From positions 310,001-374,000 of the forward strand of contig NZ_JAMTCD010000001.1 in assembly GCF_025370255.1 (NCBI RefSeq): a stretch of 64,000 bases of DNA. Direction: 5' to 3'. Below the pieces are notes generated by a model that saw only the letters and a list, made by a program, of their open reading frames with translations, searched no databases and had not been told where the DNA came from. Below are positions 1-11,810 of the stretch, piece by piece. Within the stretch, counting starts at the first letter, position 1. Each line of letters opens with the position of its first letter. The position numbers and the translations under genes are program-made. This DNA is from Shewanella holmiensis (lineage in GTDB: Bacteria > Pseudomonadota > Gammaproteobacteria > Enterobacterales > Shewanellaceae).

Positions 1-1888
1 AGCATGCGTCAAATAAAGCATCACCAAACCATGATTTATCATACTGCATCAATGCATTAACAATACCGTCTGCGCCGCTCCCCCCTTTTAAATGGTTAGG
101 GACTAAAGAGTCGATAAAGCTTGCTACCAGACCATATAAATCTTTTTCTGCGTCACCTTCTACAGCCCATAACGTTGGGTCGGCATATTGGGATGCATAG
201 TGTGTGGCCGCAACATCTAGGCCCACACCAAAATTAACCAATGTGGCTTTTTCTTGTGAGCAAATAATGTTTTTAGGGCAAATTGCACCATGATAAATAT
301 CTAAGCTGTGCAAATATTGAAGCGCTGATAACAACTGTAAAAACCAATTGAAAGGCTGCCCCACCTGAATCTGTTTAACTTCATCAAGCGATACACCTTG
401 TGCCCACGCCCTTGCAATAAAAAGCTCATTTGATTGAGGCAACTGACCAAAGCTCAATACTTTCTCAATATGGGGATGATAAATTTTCGACAAACTACGG
501 TATATATTACTTAGCGAAGACCACTGGGTTTCAACATCACTGTAAATACTCACCACACAGGGGTAATTACCTTGAATGTGTATTGCTTGCCACAATTGAC
601 TTCGTTCAGTCGATTCAATAAATTGGGTTAATCTATAGTGATGATCAATAACAGTGCCGCGTTCAATGGCAATATCATCAGGCACAGTGTCACACACGCC
701 TAAATCGATTAATGCCGACAAATCACAACGGATCTCATCTAAATCAATGGTTTTACCTTTGGCGGCATCACGATACCAATGATAAATTCTAGGTTGTCTG
801 GTGCGCTCTGCCAAAATCAAAAAAGTGTTAGCGTATTGGGCAATGTCTTCAGAGGTCTTCAGATTATCCTTGATGTCAATAAACTCGACGTCGGCATCAT
901 CTGAAATAAACACACAATGACTTTCCCAGCCACCAATCGTAAATCCACGACGATGAATTTGTTGAATGCCACTTAGACTTCGTCTAAGAATTTCCAGCAG
1001 CTGATAGGTACTTTGTTGCTCGACTTCAAATATATTTAACGGAATACCACGCGGCATTCGAATTGGCAGCACTAATTGTTCACCATCATTAATGAGTGGC
1101 GCACAGAATGGCACACAACTGCAACCGGATAACGACTGCATTCGCTTAAACTCATTACGGAGTTTTTGTTCGTGAGCTTCGGCTTCCTGTTGATTTTCAA
1201 ATTGGTTCATCACCAACACTTTCAACAACCAAGGTGCCGTCCAGCCTCCAGGGTTATATTCAGATTGCCACACCTCTAAACCTTGTTGTAAAAACAAGCA
1301 CTTAATTTTAATAAAATCTTGAATCTTATTATTACGCTGCTCTACAACGGCCACTTGTCCAATAGTATCAAGTACCATTTCTTTTTGTGCTTTGGTTACG
1401 GCATGTTTATGTGGCGCGGTTAATCCCCATTCTTTTGTTAGCGCGGCAATAATTTTGGCTGGGGTATAAATGCTGAGCTTACCGTGATCTTTTTCAACTA
1501 AGATCTCCTCGCCTTTTCGACCAGTAACAAAAACCATTCCCTGACACCAAGGGGCATAAACTCCTACAGGAATTTTGTGTTTTAACCTGCCAGCAAGTAC
1601 TCGGGCAACATAATTGGCTTTTGATAAACTGTTATCTACATCACGCCCATCTAGTGACCACGCATGTAAACCGGCATTTAAACGGCCAATGTAACCTTTA
1701 ACATCAACCACATAAACGCCCCACTCGCCTACCACCAAAGCATCCACTTCCATTGCTTGACCCGTTGGCGTAGGAATTTCAACATTGGTCAGCAGTAAGT
1801 AATCTTCAGGTAATTCTTCTGCGAGTAATGCAAATGCCCAGCGTTCAGCATCATTAACTGGGGTACCAAAACTGATATGCCTTGCCAT
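1..1888 (-). CDS. NERD-domain protein with degenerate protein-kinase modules (C-terminus outside window)
   Basis: I read 629 codons without a stop from the ATG at 1888 down to the window edge, so the protein is at least 629 residues. Residues about 10-130 look like a NERD nuclease-related domain, with EVDALVVGEWGVYVVDVKGY at 47-66; the likely metal and catalytic residues D49, D62 and K64 are present. Downstream are one or two kinase-like folds. In the better one, the VAIK lysine position is Ser447, the HRD motif reads HGA (533-535) and the DFG motif reads NFG (552-554). N540, equivalent to the metal-binding Asn, is kept. It therefore looks like a pseudokinase joined to a possibly active nuclease. 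NERD plus kinase also occurs in PglW of BREX phage defence, but no BREX genes are visible. GGAT lies just before the ATG. The N-terminus and NERD call are firm; the function is unknown. Confidence 0.8.
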   Translation of the reverse strand, partial: MARHISFGTPVNDAERWAFALLAEELPEDYLLLTNVEIPTPTGQAMEVDALVVGEWGVYVVDVKGYIGRLNAGLHAWSLDGRDVDNSLSKANYVARVLAGRLKHKIPVGVYAPWCQGMVFVTGRKGEEILVEKDHGKLSIYTPAKIIAALTKEWGLTAPHKHAVTKAQKEMVLDTIGQVAVVEQRNNKIQDFIKIKCLFLQQGLEVWQSEYNPGGWTAPWLLKVLVMNQFENQQEAEAHEQKLRNEFKRMQSLSGCSCVPFCAPLINDGEQLVLPIRMPRGIPLNIFEVEQQSTYQLLEILRRSLSGIQQIHRRGFTIGGWESHCVFISDDADVEFIDIKDNLKTSEDIAQYANTFLILAERTRQPRIYHWYRDAAKGKTIDLDEIRCDLSALIDLGVCDTVPDDIAIERGTVIDHHYRLTQFIESTERSQLWQAIHIQGNYPCVVSIYSDVETQWSSLSNIYRSLSKIYHPHIEKVLSFGQLPQSNELFIARAWAQGVSLDEVKQIQVGQPFNWFLQLLSALQYLHSLDIYHGAICPKNIICSQEKATLVNFGVGLDVAATHYASQYADPTLWAVEGDAEKDLYGLVASFIDSLVPNHLKGGSGADGIVNALMQYDKSWFGDALFDAC

Positions 1889-1940
1889 AATAATCCATTT
1901 ATTTGCTCAGTGAATGGCGAACATCCTAAGTATTAACAAA

Positions 1941-1970
1941 CAAAAAAACCACCTAAAAGGTGGTTTTTAC
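1941..1970 (-). terminator. Rho-independent terminator after rraB
   Basis: An inverted repeat ACCACCT-AAA-AGGTGGT, extended by A/T pairs, is followed on the minus strand by a run of seven T. It lies 60-90 bases beyond the rraB stop and upstream of the NERD gene, so it separates the two transcription units. Confidence 0.85.
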
Positions 1971-2030
1971 TTTAATTGAGCAAAATAACAGTATTCTACA
2001 AAATTGAGTTATCACAAACTTAGCAATAGC

Positions 2031-2414
2031 TTAATGGTGACAATGTTCATCATGCACATGATCATCGGCAAAATCACCATCGCCATCTTGATGCTGCATC
2101 ACGCCCCAACCATCAGAAATACCATCAAATTCTTTAGCAAAATCATTCAGCTGAGTTTCTTTAGCACTTAGAGCTTCATACTCAGGTACCATTTGAATAC
2201 TCACAATGACTTCCCATTGGTTTGTTTCTTCATCAAAGTGAAGCTCTAACTCACCTTGCTGATCTTGTTGGGTTAACACTTCTATGGCAGATTCTGCATC
2301 ACGTTTGTCTTCAAAGACTAGAAAAAAATCGACTTCTAACTCACGTGTCAAATCAATACCGGCTTCGGCCATTGCCGCAAGCATTTGTCCGTTATCATCA
2401 TCAGGGAATTGCAT
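2031..2414 (-). CDS. rraB: Ribonuclease E inhibitor RraB
   Basis: This is a small acidic cytoplasmic protein of the RraB family, which binds the C-terminal half of RNase E and modulates mRNA decay. The C-terminal EFDGISDGWGVM resembles the conserved KFD..YDGWG segment of E. coli RraB, and the protein ends in the Asp/His-rich tail seen in the family. I place the start at 2414 (MQFPDD, 127 aa) rather than 27 bases upstream: AAGGAA lies 7 bases before it, and this start avoids overlap with the S4 gene, which stops at 2425. It is probably cotranscribed with that RNA-binding gene. The histidine-rich end (HVHDEHCHH) is unusual and could bind metal. Confidence 0.88.
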   Translation of the reverse strand: MQFPDDDNGQMLAAMAEAGIDLTRELEVDFFLVFEDKRDAESAIEVLTQQDQQGELELHFDEETNQWEVIVSIQMVPEYEALSAKETQLNDFAKEFDGISDGWGVMQHQDGDGDFADDHVHDEHCHH

Positions 2415-2424
2415 GGGATTTTCC

Positions 2425-2646
2425 TTAAACTGCAGCCACAATTTTAATCGTTTGGCCGTTGAATGAAATCACATCACCCACGACACACTTTTTACGTTTA
2501 CGGGTATCAACATCACCATTTACGGTCACTTGACCTTCAGTGATAACATGCTTTGCATCGCCACCACCATTAACTAAACCTTGTACTTTCAGAACTTTAT
2601 ATAGTTCAACGAACTCATCGCCGGGTAATAATGGAAAATCTACCAT
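2425..2646 (-). CDS. ybcJ: YbcJ-like S4-domain RNA-binding protein
   Basis: The product is a 73-aa, almost entirely S4-fold protein. G-DAKHVITEGQVTVNGDVDTRKRKK fits the S4 RNA-binding loop, with a basic RKRKK patch and a following VGDVISF strand. The family is thought to bind structured RNA, but no precise target is established. I prefer the ATG at 2646, with AAGGTG 9 bases upstream, over the in-frame GTG at 2658. It ends 10 bases before rraB in the same orientation, so the two genes probably form one unit. Confidence 0.82.
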   Translation of the reverse strand: MVDFPLLPGDEFVELYKVLKVQGLVNGGGDAKHVITEGQVTVNGDVDTRKRKKCVVGDVISFNGQTIKIVAAV

Positions 2647-2709
2647 GGGTGGTATCACCTTGATTATCTAAATTAACGAGATCAAACGAAAATTATACCC
2701 TATGGCGGC

Positions 2710-3516
2710 TTAGCAAGCATCAAGCATTTTAATTGGATTGGGATGACGATAGCTAAAACCTAATTGCTGACAAATCAGATTGCCATCAATTATCTTACTT
2801 GGTGATATTTGCTGATTAAACTCAGGGACTTTTTCACCAAGATGCTCTGCTGCATGGGAGTAAAAGATTGCTTTGGTAGGATGTTCTGGTGCACAAAGAT
2901 TATATACATTGGCAACTTTAGGCGAGTGAAGAATTAAACTTACCGCAGCAATACAATCATCAAGGTGGACAAGATTAACCGCAAGGTTGCCGCCGCTTAC
3001 ATCCGTTTTACCCGCAAAAAAACGCCCAGGATGCCTTTTAGGACCAATCAAACCGGCAAAACGCACAATACAACTATGCTTCATTCGCGCAAATATGGAT
3101 TCTGCTTGCAGCAAGATTTGGCTAACTTCGCTGTATGGCTGAGCGTCGTCTTCTGTCATCACTTTATCTTCGTTGGGATAAACCCCTGTTGTGCTGACAA
3201 AAATAACCCGTTGGTACTGTTTGTCTCCAATCGTTGAGCTTAATGCTTCAAGATTCGCTAAATAGCTGGTTTCACCGCGACGTAGACCTGGTGGGATATT
3301 GATAATCAGCATATCACTATCCAATAGTTTTTTTGCTGAATTTATGGAGCATTCGGAAGCCAAATCCAATTGATATGCATCTATACCCACTTGAGATAAT
3401 GGCTCTAAATCTTGTTGTTGTCGCTTGTTGGCTTTTACAAAATACCCTTGTTTAATCAGTGATTCTGCTAATGGAAAGCCAAACCAGCCACAGCCAATAA
3501 TGGTAACGGATGTCAT
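2710..3516 (-). CDS. yeeZ: YeeZ-type NAD(P)-binding epimerase/dehydrogenase-like protein
   Basis: The 268-aa protein is a Rossmann fold of the extended SDR family. The N-terminal VTIIGCGWFGFPLA is the dinucleotide-binding loop. VSTTGVYP, RFAGLIGPKRHPGRFFAGKT and NLVHLDDCIAAV are segments nearly identical to E. coli YeeZ, whose substrate is unknown. AAGG precedes the ATG at a good distance. The start overlaps the stop of the upstream HD-GYP gene by 4 bases (ATGA), which implies translational coupling. A role in nucleotide-sugar chemistry is possible but is not shown by the sequence. Confidence 0.85.
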   Translation of the reverse strand: MTSVTIIGCGWFGFPLAESLIKQGYFVKANKRQQQDLEPLSQVGIDAYQLDLASECSINSAKKLLDSDMLIINIPPGLRRGETSYLANLEALSSTIGDKQYQRVIFVSTTGVYPNEDKVMTEDDAQPYSEVSQILLQAESIFARMKHSCIVRFAGLIGPKRHPGRFFAGKTDVSGGNLAVNLVHLDDCIAAVSLILHSPKVANVYNLCAPEHPTKAIFYSHAAEHLGEKVPEFNQQISPSKIIDGNLICQQLGFSYRHPNPIKMLDAC

Positions 3517-4724
3517 AGAGCGCCTTGATAGGAAAAATGATTAAAGTAAAAATTAATAACGTTATCGGCTTGCAATGTTTTGATGGCGCCATCGCTCAAA
3601 GTGTCTTTTTTGATCACTTCAACAATTTCGACTTCACCGTCGATTAAAAAACGTAAGCTGGCGCTGCCGCCTTTGTCATTACATGCCCAAACGTGTGGTT
3701 TTTTAACTTCCCCCGTGGTCATCATGACTTTGGCAACTTGATCATCAGATAATTTTACTAAGGTGCCCGGAGGATATATCCCCAATACCTTGACCAGTAG
3801 AGAAATTAAATTATCAGCGTGTTTACCTACGCGCTGTTTAAATAATATCCCCAATGCCAATTGCGGCGAATGATATTGATGCAACAGCATTTGATAATCA
3901 TTCACTAACGCTACTATTTGGGTGGTTTCTAATATCTCGTCTTTGGTGAGATGATCTGGATAGCCTGTACCGTCAATATATTCATGATGATGCAGGATTA
4001 CATCAAGCACCGCACTCGGGAAAAGGTTACTACGATTGACTAAATCAAAACCTAAATTGGGGTGCATTTTCATGAAATTCATTTCAGGTTGAGTTAATTC
4101 GCCATGCTTACGACGAATATCATCTGGCACTTTTAATTTACCGATATCATGCAATATACCACCAAGGGCAATGTCTCGAAGCTTCGACTTATCTAAACCA
4201 TTTGCATGGCCTATTACCATAGACAGTACCGCGATTGAAATACCATGTGCTGTAATACTCGTATCTTTCTCACCGTGATCGACTAACGATAAATTGACGG
4301 TATCAGACTCAAATAAATGCTCAATTAAATCTTCAACTAATGCTGCAGACTCGCGGTACATTCCTTCGGGATCACTAACGACTTTACTGAAAATATTACG
4401 GCTATCATTTATGGCTTTAATAAAACGTTTTTGGCCTAAGCGCATCGATTTTTTCGCTAAGCCCTTGTGATCCGTTTCAACCACTTCCTCTGTAACATCT
4501 TCTAGGCTTTCGGTCGTTTCCTCGGTTAAAGGTAATAATTCGTGGCCAGAAATAACATAGACAAAATCAATATCAAGCTCATTGATGATTGCAATTTGCG
4601 AGGCTTGCTCAAGTTTAATTTTATTAATAAAAAACGGGTTTTTGGTCCATGGCAAAGGCAGCTTAATGGTAAGCCCTAACACAATATTAGACAGGGGTAT
4701 TTGGGTTAACTCTTGTTTAGCCAA
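3513..4724 (-). CDS. HD-GYP domain cyclic-di-GMP phosphodiesterase with N-terminal DUF3391
   Basis: The 403-aa protein has an N-terminal DUF3391-like region (about 1-130) and a C-terminal HD-GYP hydrolase. Metal-binding motifs are intact: HDIGK near residue 192, a following HHHE, and the DGTGYP signature. This predicts hydrolysis of cyclic-di-GMP to GMP or pGpG in the cytoplasm. The likely start is TTG at 4724, with GGAAG 9 bases upstream; no in-frame ATG precedes the conserved N-terminus. It overlaps yeeZ by 4 bases. The c-di-GMP substrate is inferred from the family. Confidence 0.88.
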   Translation of the reverse strand: MAKQELTQIPLSNIVLGLTIKLPLPWTKNPFFINKIKLEQASQIAIINELDIDFVYVISGHELLPLTEETTESLEDVTEEVVETDHKGLAKKSMRLGQKRFIKAINDSRNIFSKVVSDPEGMYRESAALVEDLIEHLFESDTVNLSLVDHGEKDTSITAHGISIAVLSMVIGHANGLDKSKLRDIALGGILHDIGKLKVPDDIRRKHGELTQPEMNFMKMHPNLGFDLVNRSNLFPSAVLDVILHHHEYIDGTGYPDHLTKDEILETTQIVALVNDYQMLLHQYHSPQLALGILFKQRVGKHADNLISLLVKVLGIYPPGTLVKLSDDQVAKVMMTTGEVKKPHVWACNDKGGSASLRFLIDGEVEIVEVIKKDTLSDGAIKTLQADNVINFYFNHFSYQGAL

Positions 4725-4830
4725 TGAATATGTCTTCCATACTGAATAATTGTTTTGGACGCCTACGTCTAAATCAACTTAAAAGTTGAACTACTTACAC
4801 TATAGAATAAATGAACTAAATTCGTCGTTT

Positions 4831-5319
4831 TTATTTTTCTGGCTCATCGACAACTTGCCAATCGTTGAAGTAATAATGTAAACGTTTCGACTTCAAAACA
4901 TAAATACTGATCCAAAATAAAAATAATGCATCTAATGCATAGCTTATTTTAAATAAAAAATCATCGTGGATTAAACGTTGGATAAGCATGGCAGCGTCGA
5001 TTAACAGCAATAGCCATAATATTGCTTTACCACGCTTAAACCATGGAATAAGCCATTGCCACTGACGTTTTCTCTCAGCTATCACTAGTCCGTAAAGCAG
5101 CACGGCACCAACACCAGCAAACAAGGCTAAAATAAAATCTTGTTTGTGTGGATAAAACAATCTGACTAAGCCCGACCTGTCATTAAACTGAGTCAAGGAT
5201 GCGATAAAAACACACCAACCTCTGGCTAGAAATACCAACACAATATACAAAAAATACGGGGGCTTAATATGTCCTTTATCATCAAGCCAAGTAATATTGC
5301 TAAAATTCATGATACACAT
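4831..5319 (-). CDS. yfeZ: DUF2919 (YfeZ-like) inner-membrane protein
   Basis: This is a 162-aa hydrophobic protein with about four predicted membrane segments (near 24-43, 60-80, 98-113 and 128-145). The KPPYFLYIVLVFLARGW segment is typical of the DUF2919/YfeZ family, whose function is unknown. Two starts are possible, ATG at 5319 and ATG at 5310; AAGG lies 4 and 13 bases upstream respectively, so the choice is open. It lies between ligA and the HD-GYP gene, both on the same strand. Confidence 0.75.
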   Translation of the reverse strand: MCIMNFSNITWLDDKGHIKPPYFLYIVLVFLARGWCVFIASLTQFNDRSGLVRLFYPHKQDFILALFAGVGAVLLYGLVIAERKRQWQWLIPWFKRGKAILWLLLLIDAAMLIQRLIHDDFLFKISYALDALFLFWISIYVLKSKRLHYYFNDWQVVDEPEK

Positions 5320-5368
5320 TTAGCCTTATTGCAATAACACTCATCAATGCTTCACCTCAATCCGTGTA

Positions 5369-7421
<2,053 letters not shown>

Positions 7422-7451
7422 ATTATGCTAATAAAAAGGGATAAATGGGGT

Positions 7452-8366
7452 TTAAGCCGCAGCGATTCTACGCTTGTAATCTTCTTTTGCCGTATCATCC
7501 CATGGCTGACGCTTGCCATCTAATAACTCTGCGCCTAAATCATCCACCAGCTGTAAAGCGGAATTTAACATTATCGTAAAATTCATTTTAGGGTCACCAT
7601 AACAAGGAAGTGTCATAAATAACACCACACCGTCAGTAACAAACTGCTCCATGTTATCTGGGTCAAATGTGCCAGGTTTTACCATATTCGCCAATGAAAA
7701 TAACACCTTGCCTGTTCCAGCATTATCAATATGGCGATGGAATATTTCCATATCACCAAACTTAAAGTTTAATGATAATAAAGCGGGTAGCAGCTCAGCA
7801 CCTTGTAATTGCTGCCCTGTTTTAGCGACAACATGCAAAACCAATACATCGGTAGGATCGGCAAGCACTTGAGGCTCTTCGACAACGTCTTCAGGTTCAT
7901 CTTGCACAACGTCAGGGTTTGAATAATGTTTTGGTTTATCCATTGCTTCCATATGTGCAGGTTTCATATCCTGGCTTGTCGTCAGCGTAATTTGAGGCTC
8001 TTGTTCAAGCTCATCGTCTATTGACGGCATTACAGGTTCAGACTTAGCCTTGCTGATTGCTTCTGCAGCCACCAAGGGCTCAGCCGTTTTTGCGTGTTGT
8101 GGTTTAAATAACCCTGCGGTTTTAAGGATCGGCTTGGTAACCACAGGCTCAACATCCGTAGACTTTAATACTCGAACAGGGCCAATACCGTCATTATCGA
8201 AACCTTCAGAATCGCGACGTTCTGCTTGCTCTTTGTAAAAGTTTGCCATAGGGCTTTGTTTCATTGACTTAGGTTGTTGTTTCCTTATCGACCAAAAACC
8301 GTGCACAAGAACCGCAATAATTGCAATTGCACCTAAAACTAACAACACTAATTGTAAATCTTCCAT
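7452..8366 (-). CDS. zipA: Cell division protein ZipA
   Basis: The 304-aa protein has an N-terminal membrane anchor (residues about 4-26) followed by a basic IRKQQ stretch, a long Pro/Glu/Lys-rich linker (about 30-165) and a C-terminal FtsZ-binding domain (about 170-304, with DVLVLHVVAKTG, LPALLSLNFKFGDMEIFHRH and VLFSLANMVKPGTFD). It tethers FtsZ to the inner membrane at the division ring. It lies 18 bases after smc in the same orientation, so the two are very likely cotranscribed. Confidence 0.97.
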   Translation of the reverse strand: MEDLQLVLLVLGAIAIIAVLVHGFWSIRKQQPKSMKQSPMANFYKEQAERRDSEGFDNDGIGPVRVLKSTDVEPVVTKPILKTAGLFKPQHAKTAEPLVAAEAISKAKSEPVMPSIDDELEQEPQITLTTSQDMKPAHMEAMDKPKHYSNPDVVQDEPEDVVEEPQVLADPTDVLVLHVVAKTGQQLQGAELLPALLSLNFKFGDMEIFHRHIDNAGTGKVLFSLANMVKPGTFDPDNMEQFVTDGVVLFMTLPCYGDPKMNFTIMLNSALQLVDDLGAELLDGKRQPWDDTAKEDYKRRIAAA

Positions 8367-8384
8367 TGTCTACTTAATTCCTAT

Positions 8385-11300
8385 TTATACTGCGTCAGCA
8401 AGCGCTACCGCGGCTTCAATATCTACAGCAACTATACGCGAAACACCCGGTTCATGCATAGTGACGCCAATAAGTTGATCTGCCATTTCCATGGTGATCT
8501 TGTTGTGGCTGATATACACAAACTGCACACTTTGCGACATCTCTTGTAATAAACGACAGAATCGTTCTACGTTAGCGTCGTCCAAAGGGGCATCAACCTC
8601 ATCCAACATACAAAAAGGTGCTGGGTTTAATCTAAATATTGCAAATACTAATGATAAAGCGGTTAACGCTTTTTCTCCACCACTAAGTAAGTGAATGGTA
8701 CTATTCTTTTTTCCAGGAGGTTGGGCCATGATGGTCACCCCCGTATCAAGCAAATCATCATCTGTTAATGCTAAGTAGGCTTTTCCACCACCAAACACTT
8801 TAGGAAACAGTTGCATTAAATCATTATTTACCGCTTCAAAGGTCGCTTTAAAACGCGTTCGCGTTTCTTTATCTATCTTTCTAATCGCGTCTTCTAAAGT
8901 TGTTAACCCTTGATTTAAATCGTTATCCTGACTATCTAAATACTGTTTTCGTTCACTTTGCGTATCATACTCATCAATAGCTGCAAGGTTGATCGCCCCT
9001 AAACCATTAATTTGATTACGTACTTTATCTAACGCAATGGAGCATAACTTTATGTCAAAACCGTCGGGAATACTATTAATCGCACTTTGCAGCTGAATTT
9101 GTTCATCTTGCAACAACTGCAATTGTACATCCGTTTGGCCTTTTATTCCTTCACGACGTAACTTTAACGTGCTTATCTTTTGAGTCAAGTCTTGTAATGT
9201 GACAAGCTGTTGTTTTTGCATCATTAGTGAAGTGTCTAAGCTTTGTTGTAAATTAGCTTGTTGTTGGCGATTAGCATTAAGCTTGAGTTGGTTTTGTTGT
9301 TGAATATCAAGCTGTATTGCTAATTTCTGCTTAAGATTATCGCGCTCTGCTTGCGCTAAAGGGTCCTTTTCTAAATGACCATGCTGTCCAATCGCATCAT
9401 ATCGCTCAGTCAGCTCTTGTATTTTTTCAACTTGCTGTGCCAATTGTTGCTTAGTTACAGCAATTTGGGTATTTATTTGCTGCAAGGATTGGTTGAAATG
9501 GGCGCCTTGCCTTTCACGTTCTGCTCGCTGCGTTTTTAAATCGCGTAGTTGAACGCTTGCCTGCTCAAAAGCCTGCTGAGCTTGTTGCTGTTGCTGTTGG
9601 CATAATTGATTTTGGTAATCAAGCGCTTCCATTTGAACTGACAATGCTTCCGCTTCAAGTAATTGCGCTTGCTGATGTTGCTTGGCTAAAGTTAACTCTT
9701 GAGTTAATTGTGTTTGATGCTGTTCACGACTGTGTTTTTGTTCAACCGCTGCATCATATTTTGCCTGTAATTGGGTTTTTGTTACCAGTAATTGTTGTAA
9801 CGTTTGCTGATGTTGACCTAATTGAACATTTATCGCTGCTAACTGGGTTGTTTGTTCAGTTTGATGGTGTAATGCAGCAGCTGTTTGAATTTCAAGTGCA
9901 GCCACGCTTTCAATTAATGTTTGTTGTTCAGTGGTTAAACTGATCACCGATTGATGGCTAGATTGCGCTAAAACAAACCCATGCCCAAGCAAATAGCCGT
10001 CTTTTGAGGCAATAATGGCTGATGCAGACAAGCTAGCAATTTTGTCTTTGGCTTGTGCCAGCGTATCAACAAAACTAACCTCGGTTAACCAAGGCGCTAT
10101 ATTGACTGGGCTGGTTAAAGCTTCATGCTCAAACAATATCGATGACCTTACAAAACCATTATTGATGACATTATCAGAGTGCTTGTCATCTAAAATGAGC
10201 GCTCTACTTATTGATTGCAATAACACATCTACGGCTTTTTCATAGCCTTGGGTCACATTAATGACTTGCCATAATTGCTGCGTATTGTCCTTACCAACCT
10301 CGTTAACTAACCACTCATTTATCAGCTGCAGTCTTGCTTTGGCACTGGCAAGCGCATCTTTAATATGGTGATAAGCACCTTGAGCTTGAGTTAAATGATG
10401 TTGTTTTTTAGCCAACTCAACATCTAATTGCTGTTTTAGCGTTTCTTCCGCGCTAATTTGAGTCGCAATATTGGTCAGTGTGCTTTGATGTAACTGAATG
10501 TCCTTTTCAATATCATGTTGTTGTAACTGTTGCAGCTTTTGTTGTAATACCGGAATCGTTTGTTCATGCTTGTGCAATAACTGTTGTTGATGCTCATAAC
10601 GTGATTGATACACTGCAAGTTCTGTTTTTACCTGATTGAACTTGCCAGCAGCATCGTTGTATAACTGTCTGAGATGATCGCTATTCTCATCCACTTGATG
10701 CACTTGTTCATCAAGGATTTCAAACTGCATTCTGACTTCATCTTGCTGAGGAGCTAGGCTAGACTGCTGCTGTAATGCTTGGTTTAACGTTTGTTCATAT
10801 TGCTGATGCTTTAATTTAGCCTCATCAATACGCTGTTGTATGGCTAGCTGCTCTTGTTCTCGTTGAGTATCTTGTAATTGTTGATGCTTTAATTGCTGTT
10901 CAAACTTAGCAATTTCATTACCTGCTAGATAATATTGTTCAACCAGTTTTTGTTCACTGTCTGTTAACTCGTTTAATTGCTGTTGTAATTGCAATACGAC
11001 ATTTTCAGATGAATGCTGATCCGCAGCAAACTCACTTTGCTGGCGTTCAAGTCCAATCAATTGTGAATGCATCTGGTCAGATTGGCTTAATAAGTCTTGA
11101 TAACGACCAACAAGCTGTTGCGTATGCAGCTCACGCTCCTGTGATTTTAACGCACGATATTGTTTCGCCTCTTCAGCTTGCTTGGCTAGACGCTCAATTT
11201 GTCCGCCTAATTCTTGCCGAATATCGTTAAGACGTTCTAAGTTCTCACGGGTATGGCGAATGCGGTTTTCAGTTTCACGGCGACGTTCTTTATAGCGCGA

Positions 11301-11810
11301 TATGCCAGCAGCTTCTTCGATAAATACTCGTAGCTCTTGCGGTTTGGACTCAATTAAACGCGAAATAGTCCCTTGTTCAATAATGGCATAGCTACGAGGC
11401 CCCAAACCGGTCCCCATGAATAAGTCGGTAATATCTTTTCGGCGGCACTTTTGACCATTGAGAAAATAAAATGATTCACTGTCGCGATTAACTTGACGCT
11501 TGACCGATATTTCTTGATAACTGGCATACTGACCAGACAAACGACCTTGAAGGTTTTCAAATATCAGCTCGACCCCAGCAACTGAGATAGGCTTTCTGGC
11601 TGTTGAGCCATTAAAAATAACATCCGTCATCGAGTCGCCGCGGAGGTTTTTAGCGCTACTTTCCCCCAGCACCCAACGAACTGCATCAATCACATTGGAT
11701 TTTCCACAGCCGTTTGGACCTATAATGGCGGTTAACGCATGGTCGAAAGGGATTTTTGTAGGGTCTACAAACGACTTAAATCCAGCAAGTTTTATTTGTT
11801 TTAATCGCAT
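8385..11810 (-). CDS. smc: Chromosome segregation ATPase SMC
   Basis: This 1141-aa protein has the classic SMC layout. An N-terminal Walker A reads GPNGCGKSN (about residues 32-40). Two very glutamine-rich coiled-coil arms flank a hinge (about 500-640). The C-terminal head carries the LLSGGEKALTALSLVFAIF signature and the Walker B segment FCMLDEVDAPLDDANV. It forms condensin with ScpA and ScpB, whose genes lie at 48.4-49.8 kb of this window. No strong ribosome-binding site precedes the ATG. Using SMC-ScpAB rather than MukBEF is normal for Shewanella-like bacteria. Confidence 0.98.
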   Translation of the reverse strand: MRLKQIKLAGFKSFVDPTKIPFDHALTAIIGPNGCGKSNVIDAVRWVLGESSAKNLRGDSMTDVIFNGSTARKPISVAGVELIFENLQGRLSGQYASYQEISVKRQVNRDSESFYFLNGQKCRRKDITDLFMGTGLGPRSYAIIEQGTISRLIESKPQELRVFIEEAAGISRYKERRRETENRIRHTRENLERLNDIRQELGGQIERLAKQAEEAKQYRALKSQERELHTQQLVGRYQDLLSQSDQMHSQLIGLERQQSEFAADQHSSENVVLQLQQQLNELTDSEQKLVEQYYLAGNEIAKFEQQLKHQQLQDTQREQEQLAIQQRIDEAKLKHQQYEQTLNQALQQQSSLAPQQDEVRMQFEILDEQVHQVDENSDHLRQLYNDAAGKFNQVKTELAVYQSRYEHQQQLLHKHEQTIPVLQQKLQQLQQHDIEKDIQLHQSTLTNIATQISAEETLKQQLDVELAKKQHHLTQAQGAYHHIKDALASAKARLQLINEWLVNEVGKDNTQQLWQVINVTQGYEKAVDVLLQSISRALILDDKHSDNVINNGFVRSSILFEHEALTSPVNIAPWLTEVSFVDTLAQAKDKIASLSASAIIASKDGYLLGHGFVLAQSSHQSVISLTTEQQTLIESVAALEIQTAAALHHQTEQTTQLAAINVQLGQHQQTLQQLLVTKTQLQAKYDAAVEQKHSREQHQTQLTQELTLAKQHQQAQLLEAEALSVQMEALDYQNQLCQQQQQQAQQAFEQASVQLRDLKTQRAERERQGAHFNQSLQQINTQIAVTKQQLAQQVEKIQELTERYDAIGQHGHLEKDPLAQAERDNLKQKLAIQLDIQQQNQLKLNANRQQQANLQQSLDTSLMMQKQQLVTLQDLTQKISTLKLRREGIKGQTDVQLQLLQDEQIQLQSAINSIPDGFDIKLCSIALDKVRNQINGLGAINLAAIDEYDTQSERKQYLDSQDNDLNQGLTTLEDAIRKIDKETRTRFKATFEAVNNDLMQLFPKVFGGGKAYLALTDDDLLDTGVTIMAQPPGKKNSTIHLLSGGEKALTALSLVFAIFRLNPAPFCMLDEVDAPLDDANVERFCRLLQEMSQSVQFVYISHNKITMEMADQLIGVTMHEPGVSRIVAVDIEAAVALADAV

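Noticed and set aside
430-621. 63-codon plus-strand frame
   Set aside because: Lies antisense within the long NERD/pseudokinase frame and has no features of its own.
9557-9943. 128-codon frame antisense to smc
   Set aside because: Produced by the repetitive glutamine-rich codons of the smc coiled coil; hydrophobic pattern is a codon artefact.
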